NCBI GenBank assembly: GCA_009746045.1
Contig: RPFO01000041.1
Coordinates: 2,462,613-2,526,612, forward strand
Direction: 5' to 3'
DNA length: 64,000 nt
DNA from: Mesostigma viride
Lineage: Eukaryota > Streptophyta > Mesostigmatophyceae > Mesostigmatales > Mesostigmataceae
The first letter of the stretch is position 1; the number at the start of each line of letters is the position of its first letter. Position numbers and translations under genes: made by a program. The notes under the pieces were generated by a model. That model did no database searches. It saw nothing but the letters and a program-made list of their open reading frames with translations, and had not been told where the DNA came from. Shown here piece after piece: positions 42,641 to 53,580 of this stretch.

Positions 42641-43121
42641 TGGCCAAGCGATCACGAACGAGCTTGGGGAAGGGGGGCCGACTAACAAGCAGAATTTACT
42701 AGCTGACCTCATTTATGCCGACGACATCACGCTCATCGAGAAGCCGGAGTCTGCCCAACTTTGGCTGGACTGCCTGGCGCTCAAGGCTCGGACGGTTGGT
42801 CTAGAAATCAGCCCCAAAACGGAGGCCCTGGCCCTCGGCATGGCAGGGCCCCCACCCACACTCCGCCTCTTAGACGACACCGAGGTCAACTACCCTACTT
42901 CAGGCCGCTTCAAGCTGCTCGGCAGTTGGCTTCCCGACTGCGAGGACAACCTGACGACGCAGATCGGCATGGCGTGGGCGCAACTCCACGACCACCGCCG
43001 CTGGTGGAGCAACCCCGCCCTACCCCGGATCGTCAAGCGTGACCTCTTCAAGGTCGTCATTCTGACCTACGGCGCCGAGACCTGGACTTTGACGCAGGAG
43101 CTGGAGCAACGACTCGACGGC

Positions 43122-43132
43122 AACGTCACCAA
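43122..43132. repeat. 11-bp TSD, left (AACGTCACCAA)
   Basis: Identical to 43448-43458. Confidence 0.85.
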
Positions 43133-43447
43133 TTAATTAATTAATTAGACTCGTGCTCCCGTTGGGGAGTCACGGAGCATTAACCCCGATGAATGGATGG
43201 AGGGGTGCACACATTCCTACCGGTCTAATCTATCTACATTGGCTACATACTACATCTATCTAACAACATTCTATCTACATCATCTATCTAGGCAGCCGCA
43301 CGCTGCCCTAGGGGGAGCTATCTAGCGTGCCTCCCGCGGGATTGCACACGCGGGCGCTTCCCCACTGGGGGGGGCTCGTTGTCCTCTATGACCTGGGCCC
43401 ACTTGGCCTTGTCCATCATCTTCTTCCAAATCACGGAGAGGCCTAAT
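43133..43447 (-). mobile_element. LINE-A fragment nested in LINE-B
   Basis: 315 bp, minus strand. Tail (AATT)n at 43133-43147, stem-loop GTGCTCC-type at about 43152-43180, then 3' UTR, then the last ~40 codons of an ORF2 (LSVIWKKMMDKAKWAQVIE ... ending at TAG 43318). Flanked by an exact 11-bp TSD. Shares its terminal ~35 bp with 11455-11515. Confidence 0.8.
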
Positions 43448-43994
43448 AACGTCACCAAGATGCTGCGCAAGGCCCTTAACAGCCCCTTTGGTTTGCACAT
43501 TAGTAATGAGGATTTGTACGCTGATTTGCCCTATGTTTCCCACATTATTAGGCACAGGCGCCTGGGCCTAGCCGGGCACCTGGCCCGCACAGATATCAGG
43601 TAGACACATCAGATAGACTAGCGGGCACTAAGCCCGCCCAGCCTGGGCGATATGTCCTCACCTGGCGTGCCCCAGGCCGCGCGCGGCAGGGCCGCCACCC
43701 GTGGACTTTTCGTGATAGACTCGGCATGGACATGGGCTACACTAGACGTGACGGGCTCACACCCGGGCAGCCTCCTGGTTTGTCTGTAATATGAAGGCAG
43801 ATGGTACGCAAGGATAGATGGCGAGTAGTGATGAAGGAGACCACCCCCCAGTCTGTAGGGGCTCCGCGTGTGACCGCGTAATAATGGCATCCAGAGCGAT
43901 TCGGGCCGTGGTGCCCGCAACCCTGTAACTAGGACCTAGATAGCTTACACCATCCATTCCATCCCATGTTCCCCTCCCACTGAGAACTTACGCT

Positions 43995-44013
43995 CAGGTG
44001 ACGGAGTCACCTG
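43995..44013 (+). repeat. LINE-B 3' stem-loop, variant 2
   Basis: CAGGTGAC and GTCACCTG pair perfectly. Versus 42444-42462 one stem pair is swapped (G:C to C:G), keeping pairing. Confidence 0.7.
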
Positions 44014-44296
44014 TCTATTAACCCAAGGGGAGGGGACACCCCTAAAGGGCACTTTTCTGGAAACCATACCTATGCATGTGCTAAAAATCCAATTATGATT
44101 GGGGACCATAAATATGATTAAAAAAAAATTTTCCAGCCACTTGGGGGGGGTACTAGCCCCCACCATACACCGGTAACGCGCTTAAAATAGAAAAAGACGC
44201 TATTTTAGTCAGATTTTTTCTAGGACAATGGGCAAACATATTGGGACCAAATCATATATTCCCATATAGTTCCCTGACTTTTGAGAAATGCTACCT

Positions 44297-44420
44297 TCAT
44301 ACACCCGTTTGCTCACCATAGTCACCAGCATCTTTGTTAAAACAATAAGTAGATGCATACAGACAGGTAGCGGTTACAGAACCGCTATTAAGAACTCCTT
44401 AGGCATGGCTCGCGATTACC
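44297..44420. repeat. Duplicated block A, copy 1
   Basis: 124 bp repeated at 44873-44998 with almost no change. Contains a perfect hairpin TAGCGGTT-ACAG-AACCGCTA. No RNA family recognised. Confidence 0.85.
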
Positions 44421-44459
44421 CGCGCAGACCAGGCCACCAAAGAGGGTGGGTGGGTGGGA

Positions 44460-44872
44460 CAAGAAAAAAGACCACAACAATGTCACTACGCCGCCAAAGT
44501 AGTCAAACTGCCCTAGCACGGGGCTGACATCAGCAACCGAGCTTAACTTAACACGCCAACCTGAGAATGTAGCGACACCTACCGTACCACAAAAACAACA
44601 ACCAATCAAATACCCTTTCCGAAAGGTTCTAATTATCATTCAACAAACCGGTTCAACAAACCCGGCCCTGTCAAACTTTAAGCATAAGATTGTTTCGAGA
44701 TTGTAGCACAATAGGGCCACTGCCCCTACTAACAATTCCAGGTCGCCAGCCACTAGCCAAATCCGGTTACATCTGCCAAACCCGCCCGGTTCAGCCGACC
44801 ATCCAGGCGGCTCCCGTGAGCGGCCTTATTCCCCGCCTCACTTCGAGAAACTCTTTTCAAAGAAATCCGATT
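44460..44872. repeat. Duplicated block B, copy 1
   Basis: 413 bp repeated at 45883-46291 with about one change. Block A copy 2 follows directly at 44873, so the order is A-B-A'-C-B'. Confidence 0.85.
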
Positions 44873-44998
44873 CATACACCCGTTTGCTCACCATAGTCAC
44901 CAGCATCTTTGTTAAAACAATAAGTAGATGCATACAGACAGGTAGCGGTTACAGAACCGCTATTAAGAACTCCTTAGGCATGGCTCGCGATTACCCAA
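44873..44998. repeat. Duplicated block A, copy 2
   Basis: Matches 44297-44420. Confidence 0.85.
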
Positions 44999-45882
44999 CC
45001 TCCCCTTCCTGGCCCTCCGGTCCGCTAAAGAAGCACCATTTCCTTTCCCGTCAAAAGCTGTCCTGTCGCGATGGGCGCTCTCCGTTGCCAGAAAACAGAT
45101 TTAATTCCCAGCGACTGTGAATGCACAAAAATTCATGCACTGTCAATCGACACAGCTCGCATTTTTGACCCCACTCGGGGGCCCCCGCTGACCTCGTTGC
45201 CGACCTCTTCTCTGGTCCGCTAAGGGGTGCTGTCGCGGAACACAAAGTCAAAGCAAAAGCTGCTGACTGGCGCCGCTGATTCCAGCCGACGCCCAGTTTA
45301 CAACTTTTTTGAAGAGCAACCAACCTAGTGCCGAGCACATAAACACTCCTTCCGTACAAAAAAGTGGAAATACCACTGATTACGAAATCAAGTTGGCTTT
45401 CAGCCCTTGCCTCCTGCGCCGAGGCTCCGTGTCCCACAACGGTGACTTAAATTTTTTACCCCCCGAGCCGCGGCGGCCCTCAAGCCAAGCCCAACCCGGA
45501 ATGCAAGCATTTCCAGGTACGAGACAACTCAAAGGCAGGCCAGCCTGCCGACAGCCCAACCCGAGGCGCAAGCATCCCCAGGTACGGAACCATCAAGCAA
45601 GCTAGCCCTTGCCCAACCCGGCCAGCTGGCCGTTTCTTTCAAACAAACCAGCCATTAAATAATGCATCAGCCCCCGCTTCGCATTTAAACCCCGATCACC
45701 CGGACATTAATTCCGGGCCAGTGGCAGCCATGAATCCCAACCGCCTTAAGCAGCCAGGGATCATGGATGCCGGAAATTTGGTTAACAAATTTTAGCCCCG
45801 CACCCATGCTGAGCGCAAGGCTGGTGAGGCACTTCTTGTACCGCCATAGCCTCAGCCGTCGGCGCTCAGCCAACGTTTACAA
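44999..45882. other. Block C between A' and B'
   Basis: 884 bp present only in the second duplication unit; the first has ~39 bp there. Short frames show no family signal. Captured DNA or ancestral sequence deleted from copy 1 are both possible. Confidence 0.4.
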
Positions 45883-46291
45883 GAAAAAAGACCACAACAA
45901 TGTCACTACGCCGCCAAAGTAGTCAAACTGCCCTAGCACGGGGCTGACATCAGCAACCGAGCTTAACTTAACACGCCAACCTGAGAATGTAGCGACACCT
46001 ACCGTACCACAAAAACAACAACCAATCAAATACCCTTTCCGAAAGGTTCTAATTATCATTCAACAAACCGGTTCAACAAACCCGGCCCTGTCAAACTTTA
46101 AGCATAAGATTGTTTCGAGATTGTAGCACAATAGGGCCACTGCCCCTACTAACAACTCCAGGTCGCCAGCCACTAGCCAAATCCGGTTACATCTGCCAAA
46201 CCCGCCCGGTTCAGCCGACCATCCAGGCGGCTCCCGTGAGCGGCCTTATTCCCCGCCTCACTTCGAGAAACTCTTTTCAAAGAAATCCGAT
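45883..46291. repeat. Duplicated block B, copy 2
   Basis: Matches 44460-44872. Confidence 0.85.
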
Positions 46292-46536
46292 AATTTTGAG
46301 CACAGAATAACCATGTTTAGACACATTGATGGATTTCCCCGCAAAAAGGGTACTTTTTTTAACCAAAAAAAAAATCAAATCATAAACACATGCAATAGTG
46401 CCAAATCATATATTCCCAAATATTACACGTTGGGAGACATGCAGCCCCAAATTTTCAGGTCATTCTGACAAGCGCAGCCCTATTTGATGGATATTCCTAG
46501 ATCGCCACCTGACAGCGCCAGACACTAGCAAAATGC

Positions 46537-47460
46537 TCATTCATCATCACTATAGGCGCCCCCAGGCTCGCAGTCTTGGCAGTACCACTCCCCCTTTGGC
46601 ACAGTTTCGAGGGTGAGTCCCGTGCACAGCATGTGGGCCCCCTGCACGCAATCGGTGCCACCACAGATGAGAAAGGGGTTGTGAGTTGTGTGTGGGGGGC
46701 CACCGCAGAACATGCACAGTCTAGCATCAACATCCATGTCATCCCCATCCTCATCCCCTGCCCCCCCTTCCTCATAGTGCACCCCCTTGCTGTATGTGCA
46801 GCGGTCCTGCTTGCCCTCCTTCCAGTGCCTTTTCTTCTTCTCTAACTTCCTTTTCATCTTGCGCCGCTTCCAGTCATGCTGCCCCTTGAGCTGCTGCTGC
46901 CACTCCCTCTTGGTGATGATGGTCCCCAGCTGCGCCTCGACAGCGGGGGTCACTGTCACACCCAGTTCCTCTGCATCCTCTAGCCACCACTGTTCACCGT
47001 GCTGCACGTGCAGTATGCCCACCGCGCATGCACCTGGGTACAGCCCTGCCCCAAACCCGCCCTTCCCACCGGGGACAGCCCTGATCTGCTGGGAGTGCAG
47101 GAACTCATTCCTGTTGCTGCTGGCATCGTGGGTACAAGCCTCCAGAATGTCCATCGTGGTGTACTTGTCCCAGACAGCCTTGACCAGCCCCAGCACATCC
47201 ACGGTCACCCCCTGCGGCGTGCTCGCCGCGACGGGCAGCCACGTGGTCCCACCCCACCCGGGCGTTGTGTCCCCCACCACAGAGCCACACCACTGCTGCT
47301 CAACATGCGGCTGGCTTGGATCCGCTTGCCGCACATAGTTAGGCCACTGCTCACACTTGTCGTGCTTGTTAAAGTAGTGCAGCAGTGCGTTGCCTAGTGC
47401 CCCCTTGAGGTGGACTGCCCCCATGTGCCCGTTGGCATGGACGCATGTGCGGAAGGAATC
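46537..47460 (-). pseudogene. Mutator-like transposase C-terminal part with PHD finger
   Basis: An open frame with an in-frame stop just beyond 47460; the visible ATG is 47424, but codons before it (DDSFRTCVHANGH) also fit. The start (ALLHYFNKHDKCEQWPN) and DILEACTHDASSNRNEFLH fit the C-terminal half of the PF20700-type Mutator transposase, where the Glu supplies the third DDE acidic residue. A Lys/Arg-rich linker (WKRRKMKRKLEKKKRHWKE) follows. The last ~55 residues are a PHD finger (CMFCGG ... CGGTDC ... HMLC ... WYCQDC). PHD fingers read histone tails, so the transposase may be directed to chromatin; that is inference. It is separated from the N-terminal part by the MITE at 47464-48234. Confidence 0.7.
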
Positions 47461-47463
47461 ATC

Positions 47464-48234
47464 AAGTTTCGTTTAAGTGGCCAGCCGGAGCGGCTGCTTA
47501 GGTTTTAGCGGACAAGTGTTCGAAGCGCGTCATTGGTGAATTACTAGGGAACTTGGGTTTCCCCGCGAAACTCCAACCGCACGTTCAGATTTCCAAATCT
47601 CAAGTTAAGTTCGGCGCAACTTTCTGAACGGGGGCAGTTGACGAGCAGCATTCCTCCGGACGAATGAATTGCGTTCCATACTTGCGCAAAATTTTGAAAG
47701 GTAGCTTGCGTGCAGCCCTACTAAAATTTGCGCGCACGTTCAGATTTCCAAATCTCAAGTAAATTTCGGCGGAACATTCTGAACGGGGGTAGTTGGCGGG
47801 CAGCGTTCCTCCAGACGAATGAAATGCGTTCCATACTAGCGCAAAATTTTGAAAGGTAGCTTGCGTGCAGCCCTACTAAAATTTGCGCGAAGTGTGGGAC
47901 TGAAAATTCGTAACGGAAACTGTTTGGTAGTTGCCGTCACTTCCTCTTGTGCAAACGTGTGGGAGTGAAAATTCGTAACGGAAACTTTTTGGTAGTTGCC
48001 GTCACTTCATTTTGCGCGAGTGTTGGGCTGAAAATTCGTAACGGAAACTTTTTGGTAGTTGGCGTCACTTCCTTTGGTTCGACTGAAAATTCGCTGAAAT
48101 TCGCTGAATTCGTACCGTAGCCTAATTTTTAGTACCTCGAAGTGACGGGGCACCTAAAAATTTGCCCACAAGTACACTTGGCAGCGCGCTCACTGGGAAA
48201 AATTGTACAGCCGCTCCGGCGGGCCACTTGAACG
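47464..48234. mobile_element. MITE-like insertion in the transposase gene
   Basis: Ends TTCGTTTAAGTGGCC-AGCC.. and the inverse of ..GGCCACTTGAACGAA, with TIRs of ~32 bp and a few differences. Inside: a 155-bp unit twice (47581-47735, 47736-47890), then a 63-65 bp unit three times (47892, 47957, 48020). It interrupts the transposase between LQF and LDDSFRTC. No clear TSD was found. Confidence 0.65.
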
Positions 48235-50160
48235 AATTGTAATGAACACATGGAGTTCACTGTGGGGCCATCTAGCACCCCCCTGAGCTTGCCCAGGTGC
48301 TCCTTCTTGAGCTTGGTCAGTGCATTGTACAAACGACCCCCCAAGTGATTGATGTCTTCCTTCTTCTCGGGGATGAGGCCTGCCTCTGCGAGGAAGTTGG
48401 CCTCTTTGACCCGTGCAAACCAGGTGGTGCCACCATCGCTAACCACCTCAACGGCGTACAAGCGTTGGGCTATTGGCTTTGGCAGCACCTCCTTCTCCCC
48501 TCCTGCCCCCTCCTCCCCTGCTGCCCCCTCCTCCCCTACTGCCCCCTCCTCCCCGTGCACCACCTGCCCCGTGCTGATGCCCGCAACCGTGGATGCCAGG
48601 TCACGCAGCAAGAAGACAGCCCCCTCCCCTTCCATGCTTCTACTACTGCCTGTGTGGTTGAGATAGCACGCATGGGGCCCAAGCTCCTTGCCTGCCTTGC
48701 TAGCCACCTCGCACGCCTGACACCACTTGCCAGAGACATGGTGCCCCACACACAGCCCAGTGCCATCGTGAATTATCGACTGCTGGCCAAAGGGGGATGC
48801 AAAACCCCCGGCGGTTGGGCCATGACCCATCCAGCGTCAGGCGGCAGCCCTGCCTCCCCTCCCCATCTACCCCAAAGCGCTTGTGCTCCTGCTCCCATGC
48901 CCGCACCGTCTCCCTATTCTCCATTAGCTGATCGTGCAGGTGCTCCTTGACAATAGACGTGGCAGCTGCGACATCCTTACGCCACGTGCTATGCCCAGTG
49001 GTGCACCTCAGCCCTAGGAGCGTGGCTAGCCGCACAAGCACGGGCTGGCTGATACCAAACAACACCCCAGCCACTGCCATGAGGCTGTTGAGCATGTTGC
49101 GATCCACACCTGGCCGCAGGTCCGAGTTAGGGGAGAGATGTCTTTGGTATACACCACCATGGCCCGCCATCCACCCCCGTGCAGCTGCTAATAGTGCACC
49201 ACAGCACCACAGAAGATGGGCTGCCACGATCAGACCCCGCATGCATGCATCTCAGGTTCTCCTATCTTGACAGTGCACATCTTGCATGACGGGCATGCCA
49301 TGGCACCAACAATGGCCTCAAGATTGTGTGCATCTACCAGCAAACGAGGCATCTCAAACGGCATGCCACGAGTAGGGCCAGGCGCAGTCTGACGCGAGGC
49401 CTGTACCTTGATGTGATTTCCTCGCGAGTCAATCTTCTTCGGCGATGGCCCACCATACAGCTCCGGTGCCTTTCTCTTGCGCCCAGTGCTTGACGGAGTT
49501 GAATGCGCACCACCCTCGCTGCCAGGGGTCGATCCAGTTGCTGGTGTTGCTGGGCTGCTTGTAATTGATGCCTTGCTTTTCTTTTTATTCGACTGTGTGC
49601 GCCGCCGACCTGGCCCTTTCTCTTTCGTCGAGCCGCGAGGGCGCCCCCTGCCCCTGCGTTGCGGCGTTGCTTCTGCCTCAAAATCGGTGCCTAACCACGC
49701 AGCGGATGTCTCCTTAACTAAGTCGCCGTGACCGCTGCGCCCCTGATCGTTTGCCGGGATTCGGCATTTCTTCTTTTTGCGGGCTAGTCTATACTGCACG
49801 AAAAAAATTCTATCTGTCCCCAGTCGGAATAAAACCTACGTAGATCCCCTGCTCATCGGGAAAACGTTTGCGGATAGCCTTGGTCATCTCTTCCGGAAGG
49901 GGCTTGGCACTTCCATCATCATTAATCCAGCCCAGCATGGCGGAAAACCAACGATAAGCAGCGTTCCTGAAAATGTTATTGGCATCATCGATGGCGGTTG
50001 GGGGTACGCGGTTGCAGCCAGCTGAACCGAGAGCAATAAGACTTTCCCGACTGCAAATACTTTCCAACGGGATTTCGCTATATCCGTTCGACATTTTCCA
50101 CGCTGAAACGGCCAACATGGCATCGATTTCACGCTGCATATCCACGCCCTGATCCGCCAT
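48235..50160 (-). pseudogene. Mutator-like transposase N-terminal and catalytic part
   Basis: Starts at ATG 50160 (MADQGVDMQREID). A 46-bp GT-AG intron (49794-49839) is likely. Exon 2 has a basic AT-hook-like segment (RRGRGRPRGS), then a zinc-binding start (CPSCKMCTVKIGE) seen before PF20700-type domains. The catalytic part includes VDRNMLNSLMAVAGVLFG, LTLDGSWPNRRG (first Asp), CQACE ... CYLNHTGSSRSMEGEGAV and VVSDGGTTWFARV (second Asp position). Low-complexity GEEGA repeats lie near 48495-48555. Frames break near 49240, where ATGC occurs three times, and near 48805 at a C-run; both look like small indels. These motifs fit a DDE cut-and-paste transposase. Likely inactive in this copy because of the MITE. 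Confidence 0.7.
49794..49839 (-). other. Predicted 46-bp intron in transposase
   Basis: Minus strand: donor TAC|GTAGGT (49839) and acceptor TTTTTTTCGTGCAG|TAT (49794). Removing it joins EQGIY to YRLARKKKK in phase and avoids the TAG at 49812. Confidence 0.5.
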
Positions 50161-50264
50161 CGCACCCCAGCCCTCACCCGAATTTCGCCTCACACGTGAA
50201 TTTCTGGTCCGGTTCCGGCGCAAATTTTTTGGCGCCAAAAAATTCGGGGGTGTCCCGTCCCCTT

Positions 50265-50550
50265 AATTAATTAATTCATCTATAGGTCCTTGTTTATACA
50301 GGGTTGTGGGCACCACGGCCCGAATCCGGCGCTATGAATGCCATACGCGGTCACATGCGAAGCCCCGGCACAGACTTGCGGGTGGTCTCCTTCATCACTA
50401 CTTGCCATCTATCCTTGCGTACCATCTGCCTCCATATTACAGACAAACCAGGAGGCTGCCCGGGTGTGAGCCCGTCACGTCTAGTGTAGCACCTCTCAGT
50501 GCATCCTACCCCAACAATATAGTCACTAGAGGGGGATATAATCCTCATCT
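50265..50550 (-). mobile_element. LINE-B 3' fragment, minus strand, third copy
   Basis: Encodes ...RRDGLTPGQPPGLSVIWRQMVRKDRWQVVMKETT and a short 3' UTR ending in an (AATT)n tail (50264-50276). Homologous to 43750-43930 in inverse sense. Confidence 0.75.
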
Positions 50551-50574
50551 GAGCTGTCCTCTACTGTAATCAGA

Positions 50575-50685
50575 GTGAGATCGTACGTTATACGCGTTAT
50601 ACGGTCACGGTGGAGTATAATGTATAATACGGTATGATACGGTATAATACGATATTATACGTTATCGTACGGACACACTCAGAAT
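50575..50685. repeat. AT-rich degenerate repeat (TATAATACGG type)
   Basis: Repeated GGTATAATACG/GTTATACG words; CGTACGTTATACG near 50582 is roughly inverse to CGTTATCGTACGG near 50660, so it can fold. Confidence 0.55.
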
Positions 50686-50957
50686 ACTCTGATTTTACAC
50701 ATTTTAAGACACCCACCATCAATCCACATGTTTTTAACACTGTTTTGGACATAATCCAAGGTTGCCCTACCCTCGGCTATACTCTATACGGTGGACATTG
50801 TGGACACGATCGATGTATTGCATGTAATACTGAGAATGTAAACGTGCGCATGCATAATTGTGTGTATGTGTGTATATATGTGGCTGTATATTGGTTATGT
50901 TTACTTGGGTGCCTTCACTTTGATGCAAGTAATTATATATTTTAATATATATATTCA
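50686..50957 (+). mobile_element. Probable LINE 3' UTR and AT tail, plus strand
   Basis: The end TTCACTTTGATGCAAGTAAT.. followed by TATATTTTAATATATAT resembles the terminal motif of the RLE-LINE at 3341-3670. The 5' limit is not clear. Confidence 0.4.
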
Positions 50958-51163
50958 TTGAGAATGATAGATTACGGAGGTGAGATAGGCATGCAACATA
51001 AGGAAAAACCCGATAACTGGGAGAATAACCCTGAAGAAATTAATAGTAATCTGACACAGACATCCAAGGATCACGCCAGCGGCACAAGGTACAACTAACT
51101 ATACATCACAAAACTACACGCAGCAACAGCGCTGCCGGCCCACCATGCAGGCCTGGAAGGGAT

Positions 51164-53580
51164 CTAGACCGCATGGGTCGCGACAAAGTCGGCCCGGGTG
51201 CGGCGGAATAACACATCAGCCACGGTGCGAGTGAGGGCGAGTGACAGACGCTGCCGCCAATACGAGGACCACGTGCGGGCCGACCACGGGGCGGTCTGAC
51301 CCTCGAGGTCGAGGCGGTCTTCACGGCGCTGGCAGCACTCGTGGAAAAACTCCGCTGTCTTGGGGCCCATGGCCCCGAACTCCTCAAGGACAAAGGGGAT
51401 GACCCGGTGGGGCCCCACATTGCCGTAGGAGGCAAACTTGTCGCGCTCAGCCACAGCGGCAGCAGCGCCGGCATCCACAGCCGCCCGGAGGATGTGGCGA
51501 CCGGAAAGCGGCCGAGCCACGGAGACATCGATGAGCAGGTGGCAACCCTGCCCGTCGTAGTCAAGCACGGTAATGTCGGGGCGATGGTTGGGTGAGTAGA
51601 GGGCGGCCCCATCCGCGTCCTCGCACTTGATGGTGGAGTGGGGAAAGACCGACCGAACCATGGCACACACCACCCGGAGGAGAGCGGTATGGAGATAGAG
51701 GAACCAGTTCTGGTTCTGCTGGCCACCCATGCACGCGATGTAGTGCGTCCCAGTAGTATCCAGAGCAAGCCCGCAGCTGCCGCAGGACGCACCCGCCGTG
51801 ATGAGAGGTTGCGGGGCAAAGAGCTGGTGGCGGAGAGCGATGGCGTAAAGGGCCGGAACCAGTGTGAACAAAGGGCTCATGGGGAGGGCGCGCAGGAATG
51901 CGGACCCCACGCTCCCCTCAAGGGAAACGGAGTGAAGCCAAGCCTTCCCCTGATCGTTCAAGCTCGCATGCAGACCCATCCAGTCGGCACAGTGTAGTAT
52001 ACCCGCGTAGGTCTTTTGTTGTTTTTCATGAACGCAGGCAGGGAAGACACTAGGACTGACGACAGTGGACACGCCGGGCGTGCCCCGGGGCAGGCGACGG
52101 TGGACGGCCTGAGCGGGGCGGACGAGGTCGCAAGCCTGCTGGATCCCGAGGTAAGAATCCTGCACAGCCTGCACAAAGGGGAAGGGGGATGGGGTGACCA
52201 AGTCGGGAATGGCGCTGACGGCGCTGGGGACCAACCGGCGGATCTCCGCCCAGGCCTGAGCAACAGAGCCAAGGAAGGCGGCGGGGGCGAGGCGGGCGGC
52301 GCGGGTGAGCCCACACCCGCCCATGCGGCAGGGGAGGGTGGCCAAGCGCATGGAGTGAGCTGGCAGGCTAGGGCCGGGGAGGAGCACCTGCAAGGCGGCC
52401 TGAATGCGCTCGTCATGGCCTTCCGCGGCAAGCCGCACCAAGTGGGGGGGAGCGCCACGGAGCCAGTGAACCACCCGCGGGTGGGCGCAAAACCACAGGA
52501 GGAGCCCTTTGGTCTGGGGGTCCTTGAGGCGCGCCCAAGTCTCGAGGACATGGGTGCGCTGTTCCACGGTGGCCCGGAGCTCCTCTTCGACGTAGTCAGG
52601 GTCACCCACAGGGACGCCCAGGCACGAGAAACCACGCGCCCGCGCCAATGCCCCCGGGATAGCCGCGGGGAAGCCAGAGCAGTCCCCCTGGGGCGAAAAG
52701 ACTGCACACTTGGGGAGGGTGAGCCGAAGGTTGATGGCCGCCATGGCCACTTCAAGGGCAGCCAGGGCGGCAACCACAGCGTCGGCCGGGCCAAGGGCAT
52801 GGATATCGTCCATATAGGCGAGGAGCACGACATCCGGGTGCGCAGCGTGGACACCTTGGAGAGCCTTGTGCAGCGGGGCAGACAGGTAAAAGGGGCCGAG
52901 GGGGTCACCTTGCTGGGTTCCCGTGCGGGAAGCGATGTCGGCGAACGTCCCATCCTCCATGAGGAAGGAGAGTTGAGTGGGTTCGCCGTAGCAGGCTGCT
53001 GTCCACGCAAGAAGGTCAGGGAACGCCTCGCCGACGGCCTCAAAGATGCTAGCCTTGGTGACAGCATTGAACGCATTGTGGCAATCCACCTTCAGCGCCA
53101 CATGGGTCGGATGCGTCTCGAGGTAGGCCTGAACTGTGTGCACGATGATGTCGCTGCCCCCTTTGGTGGCGACGCCAAGCTGGGCCGCGACGGACTCCTC
53201 AGTATCACTCCGGTTGGGGCAGAAGTAGGCGCGAAACTCGGGGGCCTTTTGGCGACAAATGACCTTACTCACCAGCTTGCGTAGGACCTCGCCGCAAGCA
53301 ATGGGACGAACGCGGCCAGCAGGCGGGGGGACGTCGTCTTTCAGGAGGGCAATGAGGCGTGCCCCAGCCAGCCAAGGGCGCGCCGCGGGGGCCAGGGACC
53401 CCGCGGCCAAGTCGGCGGCAGCCTCAAAGAGTGCGGTCGCCCCGCCATGGCCCGCCATCACGGAGAGGTGCTCGTAGCGCCAGCCTGAGGGGCCGGTGGA
53501 GGAGGCGTTCGGCAGATCCTTCAGCACAGCCGTGAAGATGTCCAGGTCCAGGACAATAGGCGGGGGCGGGGGGTGGCCGG
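51164..53580 (-). CDS. LINE polyprotein part 3: reverse transcriptase, CCHC, restriction-like endonuclease
   Basis: The frame carries on from the zinc-finger part after a shift near 53575; the first codons seen (IVLDLDIFTAVLKDLPNASS) have no ATG. Counting from 53527: RT motif 1 RPIACGEVLRKL (~74-85), motif A VDCHNAFNA (Asp ~148), motif B GTQQGDPLGP (~203-212), motif C AYMDDIHAL (YMDD ~238-241). Connector region to ~570. Zinc motif CGSCGLALDTTGTHYIAC (~582-599). Endonuclease RPD (~649-651) and Asp in LLIDVSV (~667). This is the R2/CRE/NeSL-like architecture: the endonuclease nicks DNA and RT copies element RNA on the free 3' end. All core residues are present. Confidence 0.85.

Larger units (their letters stand above)
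42641..43900 (+). pseudogene. LINE-B ORF2: RT to C-terminus, interrupted
   Basis: RT motif C is DLIYADDITLIEK (42707-42745). It is followed by GLEISPKTEALAL and the LINE thumb-end motif LTYGAETWTLTQELEQRLDG near 43065-43123. After the nested insertion the protein resumes at about 43455 with MLRKALNSPFGLHISNEDLY ... IIRHRRLGLAGHLAR. It then shifts frame and ends with TWRAPGRARQGRHPW ... GLSVIWKQMVRKDRWRVVM (43660-43850). These features fit an APE-type LINE (I/Jockey/L1-like group). RT motifs A and B are missing through 5' truncation, so it is inactive. Confidence 0.75.
42641..44018 (+). mobile_element. LINE-B, 5'-truncated, with nested LINE-A fragment
   Basis: Starts within the RT domain and runs to the 3' UTR stem-loop at 43995-44013 and a TATTAA end. 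It is interrupted at 43133-43447 by a LINE-A fragment with an 11-bp TSD. Confidence 0.75.
44025..50264 (-). mobile_element. Mutator-like DNA transposon with PHD-finger transposase
   Basis: The left end AAGGGGAGGGGACACCCC matches the inverse of the right end (GGGGTGTCCCGTCCCCTT, 50247-50264). The interior encodes a Mutator-like transposase on the minus strand (46537-50160). About 2.3 kb of non-coding DNA with internal duplications lies at the left. The TIR match is short and no exact TSD was found, so the ends are tentative; the transposase call is firmer. Confidence 0.55.

Noticed and set aside
44460-46291. 413-bp direct repeats as LTRs of an element around 44873-45882
   Set aside because: No TG...CA ends, PBS, polypurine tract or coding region, and block A is duplicated as well. 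A tandem duplication explains it.
44025-50264. Exact 9-bp TSD for the Mutator-like element
   Set aside because: Flanks TATTAACCC and AATTAATTA do not match; both are LINE ends rich in TTAA, so apparent similarity is not evidence.
52016-53284. 422-codon plus-strand frame opposite the LINE RT
   Set aside because: GC-rich antisense frame without domain signal; RT and endonuclease motifs are on the minus strand.
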